Positions 1-12,270 are shown, numbered from the stretch's first letter. The stretch: 64,000 nucleotides of DNA from Rhabdophis nuchalis (GCA_039707465.1 CM077646.1:78950715-79014714); one strand, 5' to 3'. Translations and numbers: made by a program. Notes: generated by a model from the sequence alone, not told the origin.

Positions 1-149
1 TAATAGTAGAAGGCATGATCCTGTATGTCACTAAACTCAAAAATACATCCCATACAGAGGAACTTCTAAAGGTTCCTAAATAAGTGTTGAAAAAGCCATG
101 TTTTAAAATCTTCTTAAATGTTAAAATGTAGAGTATTGTCTTAGGAGGA

Positions 150-760
150 GAGCTCCGATGGAGCAAGCTTGCATCCAAATCATTTCTCATTGCACATACA
201 GGGAGTGCTCTGCATGTGCTCTGCAGAGACAGGCCTTGCACAGACTCTTTGGAGAAAGCCTCAGATATAGCCGGTGGTGTAGGGCTTTAAAACAACTTGA
301 ATTGCACCTGGAAACAAATCGGCAACCAATTCAGTTTCATGGGTTGTCATGATTAACATATGGGCCACTTTATTTTAATGTTGCAGTTTCTGTGTGATTT
401 TCAAGGACAGTCCTATGTAGAGCATATTATATTAGTCCACCTGTGAGATGAGCTAATGAGAGAATGTTGCCAGTACCTTCTGCTGTGGCTGACAAAGGTA
501 AAGTCCTCTTTGGCCACAGCTTTCTCTCAAGCAGCATTCATATAGACATTAAATAAGATGAGGAAGAGGTTGAACAGGACTTGAATTATCCTTTCCCATG
601 CAATCAACTGGAACCATCCACTTCTGAAGGAAGCAAACCTCTGAAGTGTACCCAATTCTCAACCATCATAGATTATCTGGAAGAATATCATGGTTGATAG
701 TATTGAAGACAACCGAGAAATGTAGAGGTAGAGTGATTACATAATTCAAAAAAGTGATCA
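150..760 (-). repeat. Decayed CR1/L3-type LINE fragment
   Basis: Read on the minus strand, about 280-330 encodes a degraded version of the HWLPVVFRVRFKVL..FKALH block seen intact at 19640-19730. About 400-450 resembles the LDYCNALYMGL block. Stops and indels are frequent, so this is an old copy. Outer limits are approximate. Confidence 0.55.
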
Positions 761-1439
761 GTGTTACAAAGAATTTATGACAAGCTGGCTGAAAAACAAA
801 ATATTTATCTGAACTGGAGTCAAATTATATCAGTACTAATTCTGGCTCAAAGCGTATTTAATGTGTTAATTTTATAATAACATTACAATGCGAAATAACT
901 TTTATTTTAGTATATTACTTGTGTATAATAAACTGTCAGAAGATTATGTGGAAAACATTATGAAGAACATTAAGTCCGAAATCTGGTTGTGTCAGCTAAT
1001 TACATGGTCTCTTGTGGACAGTCTTGATTGTTAGAGCAGTTTAGTGAAGGAAATTAAAATCTAGTGTCTCTAGACAAACACAAGATAAAAGAGATAGGTA
1101 TTTTATTGGGCAGAAATACTTAAAGTATAAAATGAAAAGAACATCCAGGAGGTAAGGGAGTTTACAAGACTGAGAGATAGGCAGAGGAAAATCAGTCATG
1201 AGTCTGGATTCAGAAATAATCTCACTAATAACTTTCATATATTCTTTTTTGACATATAGTTTATTAAAAAAGTGTATGTTAACTTGAGTAGATGATAGCT
1301 AGGAGGCTTTTTCTGCATAAAGAAATCACCTGCCCTTATCCCGTGTTGTTGTTTTTTTTAATTATTATTTTTATTATAATTTTCCACAAATTATACATCT
1401 ACACATAAAATTTACTTTTTTTTTTTAACAATAATCCAC

Positions 1440-1965
1440 CCAGTGCTATACAAAACGAAAGGAAGAGTTGGTTCTTTGGATATCTTCAAGGTTATCATTG
1501 ATGGATAAAAAAATTAGTAATAAATGTTGGAGATGTAATATGGAAGTGGGAACTTATGAACATATGTGGTATAAATGTGAAAAAATTAAAAAGTTTTGGC
1601 AACAATTGGAGGAAATGATGTTTGAAATGATGAAGAAAAGAATAACTGAGATCAGAAACTATATTATTACTGATAATTAAGGAATTAGAATTAACAAAAT
1701 ATGAGAAAGAACTGATTAGAATTATGATTATAATGGGTAGAATTATAATAGCAAGATATTGGAAAATAGAGGTAAATATTAAAATAGAAGAGTGGTATTG
1801 TGAAATGTGGAAATTAGCTTTAAATGATAAAATGACTTGTGATATTAAATTCAGAGAGGGGGTCTATAAAAAAGACATTTTCTGGAAGACTTGGAACCCA
1901 TTTGTGGACTATGCACTTGGAACTTTGGATGCCTCGACACCTGTACCCAGGGAACGCGGATTTTG
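1440..1965 (+). repeat. L1 LINE, ORF2 C-terminal fragment
   Basis: The plus strand encodes DKKISNKCWRCNMEVGTYEH followed by MWYKCEKIKKFW. This has the CxxC...HxxxxC pattern and the I..FW motif of the L1 ORF2 C-terminus. After a frame break near 1680 the homology continues as RIIIARYWK and KIEEWYCEMWKLAL. The copy is 5' truncated and frameshifted, with no intact protein. The 5' AT-rich stretch (1340-1440) may belong to it. Confidence 0.75.
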
Positions 1966-2479
1966 GAGACCCCGTGTTGTATTTTATAAGCTTCTGTGCT
2001 ACATTGAATGGAGTTAAGTAGCTCTTACTCCTGAGAAAGCCTGCATGAAATTAGTTTAGTAAGCAGAGAAGTGTGCATGTCATCCAGGAGTGCTGTTGGT
2101 ATGTGTGTTAAGATTCCAGTATTATTTTTTTAATAAAACCTCAAATTCTTGCATTGACTTTGATTAGCAGGATTTTAAAATTTTACACACGTAAAACATA
2201 AATAATTTTTATTTTTAATATATGCCTCTTTTGTGCAATGACCTTTAGATGGCGATATCCATGATTTCATTTCAAAAGGTATCAATCTTCTGCGAGATTG
2301 ATAGTCCTGTCAAAAAAAGAAAAGATTGATATATCTCTATAAATCAATACTTCCCACCGAAATGTATGCCTGAATGGGCGGCAAAGAAACCTGAATCAGA
2401 GAGCTCCCTGTACTATTGTGCATTTAACTTTCTTTATTTCCTTTTTTCTACCGATACCCATTTCTTCAAGTTTATTTTA

Positions 2480-2860
2480 TTTATTTATTTGTTAAATGTA
2501 TATGTTGCCATCTCACTAGCAAGCAGCTCCGAGAGGCTTAAATTTATCGCAAATTTCCTCCAAAGTTGTCTGCATGTGAAGTTTTGTTCTGAGAGAAAAA
2601 CTAAATATGCTTCTGGACTGTGTGCTGACGGTGAAAGTGGAGGTGACATTAAATGGACATGCACTGCAAAAAGCATTAATGAAATGCCGTTGCAAGCAGA
2701 ATGTGAAGATGAGTCCTCTGTTTGTGAAGTTTGGTATTTCCACCAGATTATAATTGGCTGCTGTCCCGGGAGGTTAAATTGGCAGTGCACTCCCATAGTG
2801 TGTCATTATTTAGTAAAAATGTTGTTTAGGCAAGCAAGCATAAATGTGTAATTTTAATAA
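2480..2860. other. Candidate conserved noncoding element in intron 1
   Basis: Non-repetitive sequence, less AT-rich than its surroundings, with long stop-free stretches on both strands (161 codons +, 103 and 75 codons -). No protein motif, signal peptide pattern or splice context supports coding. The pattern is compatible with a constrained regulatory element but proves nothing. Confidence 0.25.
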
Positions 2861-3949
2861 GATGCCCTTAATTTATCTGACCTACCCAACCCATTAAACA
2901 AGTAAGGTGTTTTTTTAAAACAACAACAACAAACTTTTCCTTCTGGAATGTTATTTTCAATATTTAGCTACCTTGAATGCTGCACAAGCACTGCAGAATT
3001 CTATATTTTATATAAATAAATAAAATAATCACTATGTTTGATTGCAGAAATTGCACAACCAATTTTGTTGTATACATGATGTACAATGACAATAAAGGCT
3101 ATATTATTTTGTATAAATATAAAACAGTAATCAGTTTTGTAGCTTAAATTGTCATTCTGTGAGTTCAGGCCTTCTATGACGTGTAAGTTCTGTTTTCATT
3201 CTTTGCAAATATCAGATTCAATAATTGGATTCAGTTTGTGCAAGCTTGTGTCCAAGTGCTGTTTTCTATAATTGTGTTTACACTATTCTGCTGTCTCATC
3301 ATTGTAAAACCCGTAATGACCCAGTTCTAAAATAAATTCATGTTTACTGCTAACATTTTCTAGAGTAGAGCTATCTGTGTTCAATATAACATTTGGAAAT
3401 ATTTTGGGAGAATGCTTGGTAGAGTATTGACAAAGTATTAGAATTAGATGTATCTCTTTATTATTTACCACAAGTTAGAGTGGTAAGATATTGAAGTTCA
3501 GTTGATTTATTAAGATGTCTTGTGAATGGTGTTGTAGGCACTTACAGAACAAATAGTGGATTTCTGAACTTAGTAAAATAGGTTACATGTGGGAGCTTGA
3601 AATGTCAGAAAGAGAATGTGGTTCATTGTGCTTTTTTATTTAGAATGTGAAAATACTCTACTTGGCTGTTGCTTACAGAGAATAGGATTTATTGTGGATA
3701 CTATGTTCATTAAACTTTACTAAATATAATTATTATGTAGATTACCCTAGATTGTCTTCCACTAAGTTGTGTAATAAAAAAAAGCAAAGGGCAGTCCTTC
3801 TTTGCTGTTACCAGGAAAGTGGTGAAGGATAAAGCTAAGATATTTAAATGTGATGTGAGAAAAACACTACCATAGTTCCATTCCATCCTGAAGCTCTTTT
3901 CTTTCCAACAAGTTAGCCAGGAATCATATTTTTATTTGCTGCATTGTCT

Positions 3950-4325
3950 GTTGTTTGTTGCAAAGTCATGTCCACTCCCTCATGGACAACATTCCTCCAG
4001 GCCTTCCTGTCCTCTGGAGTCCATTTAAGCTCACGCCTACTGCTACGGTGGCTCCATCCAGTCACTTCATTCTCTGTCGTCCCCTTCTTCTTTTGCCCTC
4101 AATCTTTCCCAGCATTAGGCTCTTCTCCAGTGAGTCCTTCCTTCTCATTAGGTGGCCAAAGTATTTGAGTTTCATCTTCAGGATCTGGCCTTCTAAAGAG
4201 CAGTCAGGGTTGATCTCCTCTAGGACTGACCGGTTTGATCACCTTGCAGTCCAAGAGATCCCAGGAGACTTCTCCAGCACCATAGTTCAAAGACCTCAAT
4301 TCTTTGGCGCTCAGCCTTTCTGCAT
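3950..4325 (-). repeat. RTE-BovB LINE 3' fragment
   Basis: Read on the minus strand this is a degenerate copy of the BovB ORF end, with a recognisable order of motifs: the ELWCWR-like start, a KYFGHLMRR-like segment (about 4140-4180), then an EGKRRRGRQR-like basic run. It continues into the adjacent 3' sequence. BovB elements are abundant in squamates and known for horizontal transfer. Several stops and frameshifts show it is dead. Confidence 0.7.
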
Positions 4326-4477
4326 ACTACTTACTGCATTCTACTTGCTCTCTTTTTATAGACTGTTCTTGGAATAACACATGAAATTGAATACAGCCAT
4401 CATCCGCCCATCTACAAGCTACTCATTATGTACTAGAAGCTGAGATATTAAATAGAGGTAATAATGCAAGGTAAATT

Positions 4478-4786
4478 CTGGGTCAGTCACCGGGACCAGA
4501 GACTTACTCTTCCGATCTTTCAGACTTGTGCTGCTGGAGCCCATCTTTTGGGCTATTCTGTGAGCCGTGTTTATGTGGTGTCATTTTATTGGCTGATTGC
4601 TATGGCTTATTGCTATGTTTATGGCTGGTGATTGGCTGTTGTTTTCTTTTGCTACCAAACCCTCGGCTCCTAAGTAGCACTTAAACATGACTTACAGAAA
4701 CCCCAAAGGATGTACTGAAGATGGACTCCAGCACAATCCAAAAACATGGAAGAATAAATCTCTGGTCCCAATCACCAACCCAGATT
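4478..4786. repeat. Inverted pair of Penelope-type terminal sequences
   Basis: 4478-4547 (starting ctgggtcagtcaccggg) is matched in reverse complement by about 4718-4786, with a spacer of about 170 bp. The same sequence recurs on the minus strand at 60293-60365. On the sense strand it reads as a diagnostic end (gatgggctccag.., then ctggtccca.tgac). I assign it to a Penelope-like family from memory of squamate repeats. The inverted arrangement agrees with the inverted terminal repeats of that class. Confidence 0.5.
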
Positions 4787-6602
4787 TGATGTTGTAGCAT
4801 TATCTTGGGACAAGTATATTTGCCTCATTCGTGAGACGTAAATAATCTTCTGAAACAATCCACCAGTATCACCTAAAAAGTTGCAACAGGATGAAAGTGG
4901 TGCCACTAGAAAGGATTAACTGTAACAAAAGGCAATTTCTATCAATTTCTGAATTCCAAAAGCATCAGAAGATACATAGGAATTTAGCAGTTTTAGATTG
5001 TTCTAAAAGAAAAAAAAGTCTTAAAAGGGAATTGGGATGGGAAAACGGTAGCTGACAGTTTTCCAAGTTTCATATGGAATATTTTATCTATTTTCAAAAC
5101 TGGCTGTATTTGAGTCATGATAATTTCTCAGATCAGAAAGTGCCTAGTCACCCAAAATATGCCTTGTATGCCCAGGTAAACCTCTGCTTTGCTAGCTGCA
5201 CTGGTTGCCAGTTTATTTCTTCATTGCATTTCTGAGCAAAATTGCAAACAACATATTCTATATACATCTGCTGAAATGCTACCAAGACAGTTGAATGAAG
5301 CTTGTAATCCTTCATGAAGGAAGAAAATAAAGGCTCTGTTACAGCCCTGCATAATGTAACTCAGCAAAGCAATAGGTGAAAAAGTGATTAAGAGGGTAGC
5401 TTAGCAAGTGAAGACAGAGCTGTAATGCTCTTACATGCTCTTTTTCTTTTTTGCAATGTTCAACTTGGCATGATACTGAAGCTTTGTCCTTGGTGCTTGT
5501 AAAATGGCTTCATTTTTTTTGCCTCTGCTCACAGGGCTTTCTGGGATGCCAGGAATAATGGTTAGCTGATTGACAGACTTGGCCCCTCCTAGGAAGACTC
5601 CTTATCATTAGCTGTAGTAGAGTAATTGTTGGACAGACCACATTGGCTGTTTGCATTTTTCTGACCAGTGGTCAGAACAACAATCATTGATTTGCTGTTA
5701 TGTGATGAAGTTTGACAAATGGTTTTGGTATGACAGGACTTGTTGATAAACTTTGTCTCTGTGTGAAGAAGCCTCTCGGTACATTTTTTATTTAAGAATG
5801 TGTATCAAACTAGCCAAACTTGAAAGATGACCTAAGACCCCTACTTACTGGTATATTGACAGGACCTGTAAAGGGTTATAAAACTCCATTAGCAAAGATG
5901 GAAAAAAATACCATTCAAGATCTTAAATGCTGAATAAAGCCTATAGCAACGTTATCACCCCAAAAAGAATTCTCACGGTAGAAAGTTTTGTGTGTTCTAT
6001 TGGTGCCAGAAGTCCATTGTGCCAGTCACCTCCTCTCATTATTTCCCACATACAGAAGAAATGAAGTTGCAATATTATAATACTAAAATCAGCAGAATTC
6101 CTTAAGCAAATCTGCACAGAATTTTGAAAAAGAACAAAGTACTTCAAACCACGTGATACAGTTTCCTGCTTCAATTAATCTGTTCCTAATCTGCTAGATT
6201 AATTTACTATGTGAAGTTTTGTGCAGCCTGAATGACATTGTAATGATTGCTCAAATTTGTAGAGTGCTACTCTGATTACCTTGACCTCCAATAAATTTAT
6301 CCTGTGCTTGAAGTCAGTTTAAACCTCACTTGGCTATGCAAGCATTAAAGAGGTCCCATAGCCCCAAAAATGCTATTGATGGTCCTTGAGATGGGAATGA
6401 ATTCACATAAGCTTTTACGTGCACTATTTGAAGGACTATTTCAGTAGTGGAGACTGTGGAGTTGTGTCACAGCTCCATCACTGTTTATTTTGAAAGTAAG
6501 GTAGCAGCTCCCATGAATGAATCCAGACCCATTGTATCTTATCCATGGTTGAGATTGTTACTCCCTGTTAGTGCAAGCCAGTATTAGTAAATCTGATAAC
6601 TT

Positions 6603-7332
6603 TTAGCATGTGACTAATTCTTTTGATTTCTGTTTGTTCATATCTGATAGGAAGGATATACCTGTTATGGTATGCAGAATCATTCCCAAATACTTGAGGC
6701 TGTACAATGGGACTGAAAAACCAAAGACTTTGCATAGATAAGATAACTGGACTATTTGACTGGATGTTTCATTTACTCTGTTGAAAGGAAGGATATATAT
6801 ATAAACAAGATCACATACTCTACCTAGGGTTATGTGTGTACTATTTATTTGCAATGGCCCACTTTGAAAGCCAGAAGGATCTTTCTGAATTTTCTGGGGA
6901 CTAATGTCAGAACAAAGAATAGGACAGCATATGGGAAGTTGTGAGCCAAGTATTTGCATTTTAAAAAGTTTGGACAAGACAGGATAATAATTACAAGTGT
7001 ACGCATTTGAAAGAGATGCAGATATGCTAATCAGACCAATGATTGGAGAGAGGACAGAAAGAATGTTGGGGTCTATATGCTGGAAATATTGAATGAATCA
7101 GATGACCCTTTAGGAATCCAGATTCCCTATGAAGGAAATCCAATGTTGTTTTGAAAATATTTGTAGTAGTGGCAATGGTTATATGGACCCACTTGGTAAA
7201 TAGATAGTTGATATCTTGAAACATCTGGAAGTCCCATGATACTTTAAAACATCTGAAGATGAAATGACCTAATGGTGAAGTACATCCTGGAGTGTTGAGG
7301 CATAGCTCTAAGATACTCAAGCACCAGGGCAT
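6603..7332 (-). repeat. Possible decayed retroelement (DIRS-like?)
   Basis: Two open minus-strand stretches (6603-6977 and 7027-7332) are long for AT-rich intron. The first contains SLKYLGMILHTITGISFLSD, which resembles the hydrophobic-LG motif after the palm of DIRS-type reverse transcriptases. No catalytic aspartates were found. This could be chance. Confidence 0.25.
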
Positions 7333-7568
7333 TTGTAATGAAGAGGAGACAGCTTACGTTGAATGGGCGAAGCCAGCCTTCTTACTAGGCACTCTTGATA
7401 ATTACGTGAGGCACAGTGGAGAAAGTGTGACTTCTGAGCTGCTGCATCTACTGCTGCTTTGTTTAATAGTTTGAATCAAGGGGTTCCGTTTTCCTTTGAT
7501 CATGTCTTGATATTAAAAGAAGAGAAGCAATGAGATTGGATCTTGTTACCTCCTACATGGTGTTGAAG

Positions 7569-7823
7569 CAGTGATGGATTCCTACCAATTTGGACCGGTT
7601 CGGCCGAACCGGTAGTGGTTTGATGGCCTGAATCACTGGAACCGGCAGTGACCCAGGCCTGCCACGCCCCAAACTGGTTCTCCGAGCGCTGCCATAGGTG
7701 CCGCCATCTTGTTTTAAGTTCTGTGCATGCACATGCAACCCGCATCAAGCGCGCATGCAAAGTGTGCATGCACAGCGCACACACAGACGAACTGTCAGTA
7801 GTGTCTTCCGGAACACACCCCTG
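7569..7823. mobile_element. Non-autonomous hAT-type element, 255 bp, with perfect 8-bp duplication
   Basis: The element starts CAGTGATGG and ends CACCCCTG. It is flanked by TGTTGAAG at 7561-7568 and again at 7824-7831. It contains the ccggttcggccgaaccgg palindrome. Related copies lie at 13601-13888 and 16386-16645. No transposase is present. Confidence 0.8.
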
Positions 7824-9139
7824 TGTTGAAGATGTTAAAAAAAAAGGTGAGAGGGAATATACTGAAAACTCACATGGTGTTCAGGGAAAATGAGCCTTAA
7901 GGGGCTGTGGTTATATCTGGAGGAATGAAGGAAGAAAAATAAATGGAGGAGGGCATTAAAAGTAAAGAGTAAGCTTAGCTAGGAGTTTCTGCAATGATTG
8001 GAGGAAGAACTAACTGGAAGTTATTCTCTGCTACCATCTTGGGGCTCAAAAGAAAATTCTTCTTTATTTCTATTATTTGGAACAATGAGCAGAATAAACC
8101 AGCTAAAGATCATTTCTAGTCCCAGTGTGTGGTAGAAAAGGTCCATCTTGATCCTATGATTTTTGAGAATTAAAAGTTTACACATATGGATGTATGTTGC
8201 AAAGTCCTTTTTATGCAGCAGTATTTTTATTGCATTTTTTCAAACACATATATTTAATTTCAGTGGAGACAGGAACTGATACACTAATTAAAATGCCTTT
8301 TGCTTTAGAACATTTTTGAAGCATTTATGGCTCTTTATGAAGTGTCAAACAAATTGCAGTGCTCAAGCTTTATGAGATACAGAGAGCAACACACAAATCA
8401 TTTCTATTTTACTGCATTTTGATTTTGCAATGTAGCAATTGGGTTTGGAGTTGAATATAGTTGTCCAAAATGAATAGTTGCTTTGCAATTCTATCATTGT
8501 TAGAATACCTGTCATATATCTCTAGATATTATATATCCTTTCCTTAAGTTGAAAATTTTTATCCTCTCCCCTTTTGTTAAAAATACCACACAACATTTAA
8601 AGCTCTTTGTTGCAATTTATCACATCAGCATTCTTTCCACAGATAAAATATCTAATGTGTTTCTGAAACAGATGCACATTTAATATGTGAACATTCATAT
8701 ATAATTTAAACAGGGAAACTATGCCACTTCTATTCCTGAACATTTTTTGGCTCTGACGCTGATGGCAGTGAGTTGCTATAAAACTTGTTTTTTTTCAAAT
8801 TTTCACTCAACTAACATCTGTATTGCTTTTTTAATTTTTGAAAAGGTTTGAAAAATAAGATTTCAGTTCCCATGCTTTTCAATGTACATCAAAAAGAGAT
8901 AATTTTCCTTTTAGCAAATTTGAAGCGTCTTAGTCCATTATTGCTCCCATCAATAAATTGTTGTATTTGACTTTATATTCATCAAGTACTTTAGAAAATA
9001 TTTAAATCAAATTCACACTGTTCTGATACATGACATTACTGCTCGGAGCTTATTTACTATACAATTTAGTGTCTGTCCTAGTTTAATGCATATGCTCAAA
9101 TCCATATTTATTAGTCATATTCCCAAAGTTTCACTGCAC

Positions 9140-9355
9140 TCATTTATGTAATCTTTGTTTAGCAACTTCCTTGTTTAGTGACCATTTGCAGTTATGATGG
9201 CTTTGAAAAAGTAATTTTATGACTATTCATTACATTTACGACCTTTGCAGATCTGAAAAGCAAGAAAAGGTGAAGTAAGATTGTAGCACATTCACAATTT
9301 ACTTAATATTCAAGTTGCCAGTGATCAGTTGTGATCACTAAATGAGGACTAGCCA
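9140..9355. repeat. Degraded TAGTCCTC-type inverted-repeat element
   Basis: Phrases such as ttagcaac, tagtgaccatttgcagtta and gatcactaaatgaggact resemble interior and end segments of the copies at 21764-22107 and 44149-44737. Ends are unclear. Confidence 0.4.
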
Positions 9356-9754
9356 TTTCTTCAGTAAAATATTCTTATGTAATTAAGTGGAGTTTACTGG
9401 GAATTTTGAATTAGACATAAATGTTACAAGTTCTCATTAGAGTCTATTACAAATCTTGATAATGTCAAAATGTTAGCATGAGCATGATATCATTATCTAA
9501 ATGTTACATTTATATAATTACCTTATAGTTTCCAACTGAAATATATAACTCAAAGCTTTTCCATAATGATATCACTCATGTCAATATTGCCTACCCTATC
9601 CCTGATGGATGGCTATGATCTCTGCATTTCCTTAATGTAATCATAGAGTGGATATGAGCTAATAATATTGCAGCTCAAACCAGACCAAACTAGGCAGAAA
9701 GTAATGAAAACTAATCTGTCATTGGAGATTTAGTATTGGTGATGAATGGTAGGG

Positions 9755-9900
9755 ATTCCCAGTGAGCCGCCCCTATGGCAGACGGCCCCCCGGGGTCTTT
9801 TGTGCTTCCGAAGAAGCCCACCGGTACAGCAAGCGGCAGACAGAGCACGAAGCACGTCCGTCGTCTTCAGAAACCGGAAACGAAGTCTGCCTTTGTTCAG
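9755..9900. other. GC-rich island, origin unknown
   Basis: About 145 bp with strong GC enrichment and several CpGs sit inside AT-rich intron. Open frames exist on both strands but match nothing I recognise, and no clear terminal repeats or target duplication are visible. It could be a transposon fragment, a retrocopy or a regulatory island. Confidence 0.35.
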
Positions 9901-10451
9901 CTTTAATTGGTTCTTCTGCCTCATTTTTATAGAATTAGCTAGTTATAGTGCTATATATTTTGGATCACTTCAAGCTTTATATAACTGCAATGAGTTATCA
10001 GTAGGACTGTCCATTAAAAGTGTTTGGAAATTGTTTTGTTAACACTAATATTCTGCAAACTATATTACACCAACTGCACTGATTTCTAATTCATTTGTAT
10101 TCGTGCAAAGTGCTGATTTTCAGTATAAAACTGAAATTATTTAAGATACCTACAAGGATGCTTCTTTCATTAACGTGTCCTTAGATTATATCCACTATTG
10201 GAGGGCCTGTTTTTGTTAGCATCACCTAGGACAGTGGTCGGCAAACCGCGGCTCGCGAGCCACGAGCGGCTCTTTGGCCCCTCGGGTGCGGCTCTTCCTC
10301 TCTCCTTCCCCCCCCTGGAGGCAGCAGAGGGCCCGGCATGTCGGTTGGGGGGGGCTCTGGCTGCCTCCCCCTGGAGCGAGCGAGCGAGCGAGCTAACGGG
10401 CGGGGGGAATGCCCGGGGCTGTGGCTGTGCCGGAGCCGTCTGGGCGCCGCG

Positions 10452-10700
10452 CGCACAGGGAGGCGGAGGGAGGCGGGCGCCGCGCACACAGGGAGGCGGA
10501 GGGAGGCGGAAGCCGCGTGCACAGGGAGGCGGAGGGAGGCGGGCGCCGCACGCACAGGGAGGCAGAGAGAGGCGGGCGCTGCGCGCACAGGGAGGCGGAG
10601 GGAGGCGGGAGCCGCGCGCACAGGGAGGCAGGCGCCACGCGCACAGGGAGGCGGGAGCCGCGCGCACAGGGAGGCAGAGGGAGGCGGGCGCCGCATGCAC
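10452..10700. repeat. 33-bp GC-rich minisatellite
   Basis: About eight units of the type gcgcacagggaggcggaggg + aggcgggcgccgc. Two units are shortened to about 23 bp by loss of the ggagggaggc block. The unit is divisible by three, so all frames stay open for long stretches on both strands. The G-runs could form G-quadruplexes. Confidence 0.9.
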
Positions 10701-11139
10701 ACGGAGCGGGTGCGTGGCGCCCAGACGGCTCCAGCGCAGCCGCAGACCGGGCACTACCCCCGTCCATTCGCTTGTTCGCTCGCTCCAGGGGGAGGCAGCC
10801 AGAGGCCCCCCCCAAACGACATGCCGGGCTGCCTGGGGGGGGGTGGAAGGAGAGAGGAAGAACCGCACCCGAGAGGCCAAAGAGGGACCTGGTGGAAACG
10901 TGGCCGGCTGTCCTGCCCGATGCGCTCGGATGGCGCTCGGACGGCGAGAGCTGCCAGTCTGCAGAGAGCGCCGAGCCATGCTTTCCGGGGCTGGCCGCCG
11001 CGTGCGGCTGGGACGGAGGTGGGCATGCGGCGGCCGGACAGCCTCCGCGGTGCTTGGATGGCTGCGGCCTCGGGTTCTCCCCCCGCCCGCTCACTACGTG
11101 AAAACCCATGCCGGGCTTTCCACTGCTTGGGGGGGGGGG

Positions 11140-11420
11140 GAAAGGGAGGGAGAGAGGGAGGGGGAGACTGACATACAGAGAGAGAGGGAGGGGGAGGGAG
11201 GAAGAGACAAACAGAGACACAGAGAGAGAGGGAGGGAGAGAGGGAATCAGAGAGAGGGAGACACACACACACATACAGAATGACAGATGGGTGGAGGGAG
11301 GAGAGAGAGACAGATAAAGAGAGATAGACAGAGACAAAAAGAGAAAGAGAGAAAGAAAAATAGAAAGAAAAAGAAAGTGGTAGAGAGAGAGAAAGAAAGA
11401 AAGAAAAAGAAAGAATTTTG
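11140..11420. repeat. Purine-rich GA/GGGA low-complexity tract
   Basis: About 280 bp of nearly pure purine on the + strand (gagagagggaggg, agaaagaaag), inside the hAT element at 10232-11605. Confidence 0.9.
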
Positions 11421-11699
11421 GTTGCTAAGCAGGACCGTCGTTAAGTGAGTTTCACCACATTTTCCAAGTTGGTCACGCCCACCGGGTCAAATGACCGCTG
11501 AGCCACTCCTACAAAACAGGCCACACCTTCCGGCTCTCAAAAGAAATTTCAATCGTGGTACTGTTGATATTTGGCTCTCTTGACTAATAAGTTTGCCCAC
11601 CACTGACCTAGGAGTTTTGGATGAGAACCTAATTACTTCATTTCACTTCCAATAGCATTTTTATATTTGATGAAATGCTTTAATTTTTTATTATTTGAG

Positions 11700-12270
11700 A
11701 ATACAACAGAATAACAGAATTGGAAAGGATCTTGGAGGTCTTCTAGCCCAAGCAGGAAACTCTATATCAGGGCTGGATGCTTCATGCACTGGCCACGCCT
11801 CCACCCAGTTTAGTGAAGAGGAAAAAAATTCCCGATACATCTTGTGATGCCGCTGTGATGATGACACGAGTTTGACACTGCTGCTCTATATCATTTTAGA
11901 TAAATAGCTATCCAATCTCTTCTTAAAAACCTCAAGTGTTGAAGCACCCAAAACATCTTGTGGGTGCTTCAACTTGTTCCACTAATTAATTGTTCTCACT
12001 ATCAGGAAATTTCTCCTTAGTTCTAGGTTGGTTCTGTCTTTGATTAATTTCCATCCATTGGTTCTTGTTATGCCTTCAGGTGCTTTGGAGAATAGGTTGA
12101 CTCCCTTTTCATATCTAGTTCTTGGAACTGTTCTTCATATGTTTTATCTTCCAGTCCTCTAATCATCTTTGTTGCTCTTCTCTGCATTCTTTCTGGAGTT
12201 TGAACACGTTTTTATATTGTGGTGAGAAAAACTGGATGCAATATTCCAAATGTAGTCTTACAGAGGAATT
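11700..12270 (-). repeat. CR1-type LINE 3' region, interrupted
   Basis: On the minus strand this matches the CR1 family also at 45955-46860 (sense) and 55427-56435 (antisense), with shared phrases such as ggaccttggaggtcttctag and caggaaatttctccttag. It ends in the aacagaataacagaattgg tail. It is interrupted by a hAT miniature element at 11768-11883. No intact reading frame. Confidence 0.75.
11768..11883. mobile_element. 116-bp hAT miniature element nested in CR1
   Basis: Starts CAGGGCTG and ends gagtttgacactgctg, close to the inverted CAGGGCTGTCAAACTC terminus also seen at 13295. CTCTATAT is present at 11760-11767 and 11884-11891 as a perfect 8-bp duplication. It is younger than its CR1 host copy. 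Confidence 0.82.

Larger units (their letters stand above)
10232..11605. mobile_element. Non-autonomous hAT element, 1374 bp, with foldback arms and minisatellite
   Basis: Terminal inverted repeats are CAGTGGTCGGCAAAC at the left and its near complement GTTTGCCCACCACTG at the right. Flanks ACCTAGGA at 10224-10231 and 11606-11613 form a perfect 8-bp duplication, the hAT hallmark. Inside, arms at about 10270-10453 and 10711-10884 are reverse complements, separated by a 33-bp GC-rich tandem array. 11140-11420 is a purine-rich GA tract. No transposase is encoded; the long open frames here come from the array. Confidence 0.88.

Noticed and set aside
2366..2851. 161-codon open frame
   Set aside because: No homology recognised, similar open stretches on the opposite strand, no splice or promoter context; kept only as a candidate conserved element.
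10170..11337. Long open frames (158-361 codons) on both strands rich in Arg, Gly, Ala and Pro
   Set aside because: They come from the 33-bp minisatellite, its inverted flanks and the GA tract inside a hAT element; the unit length is a multiple of three. No domain, start context or splice evidence.
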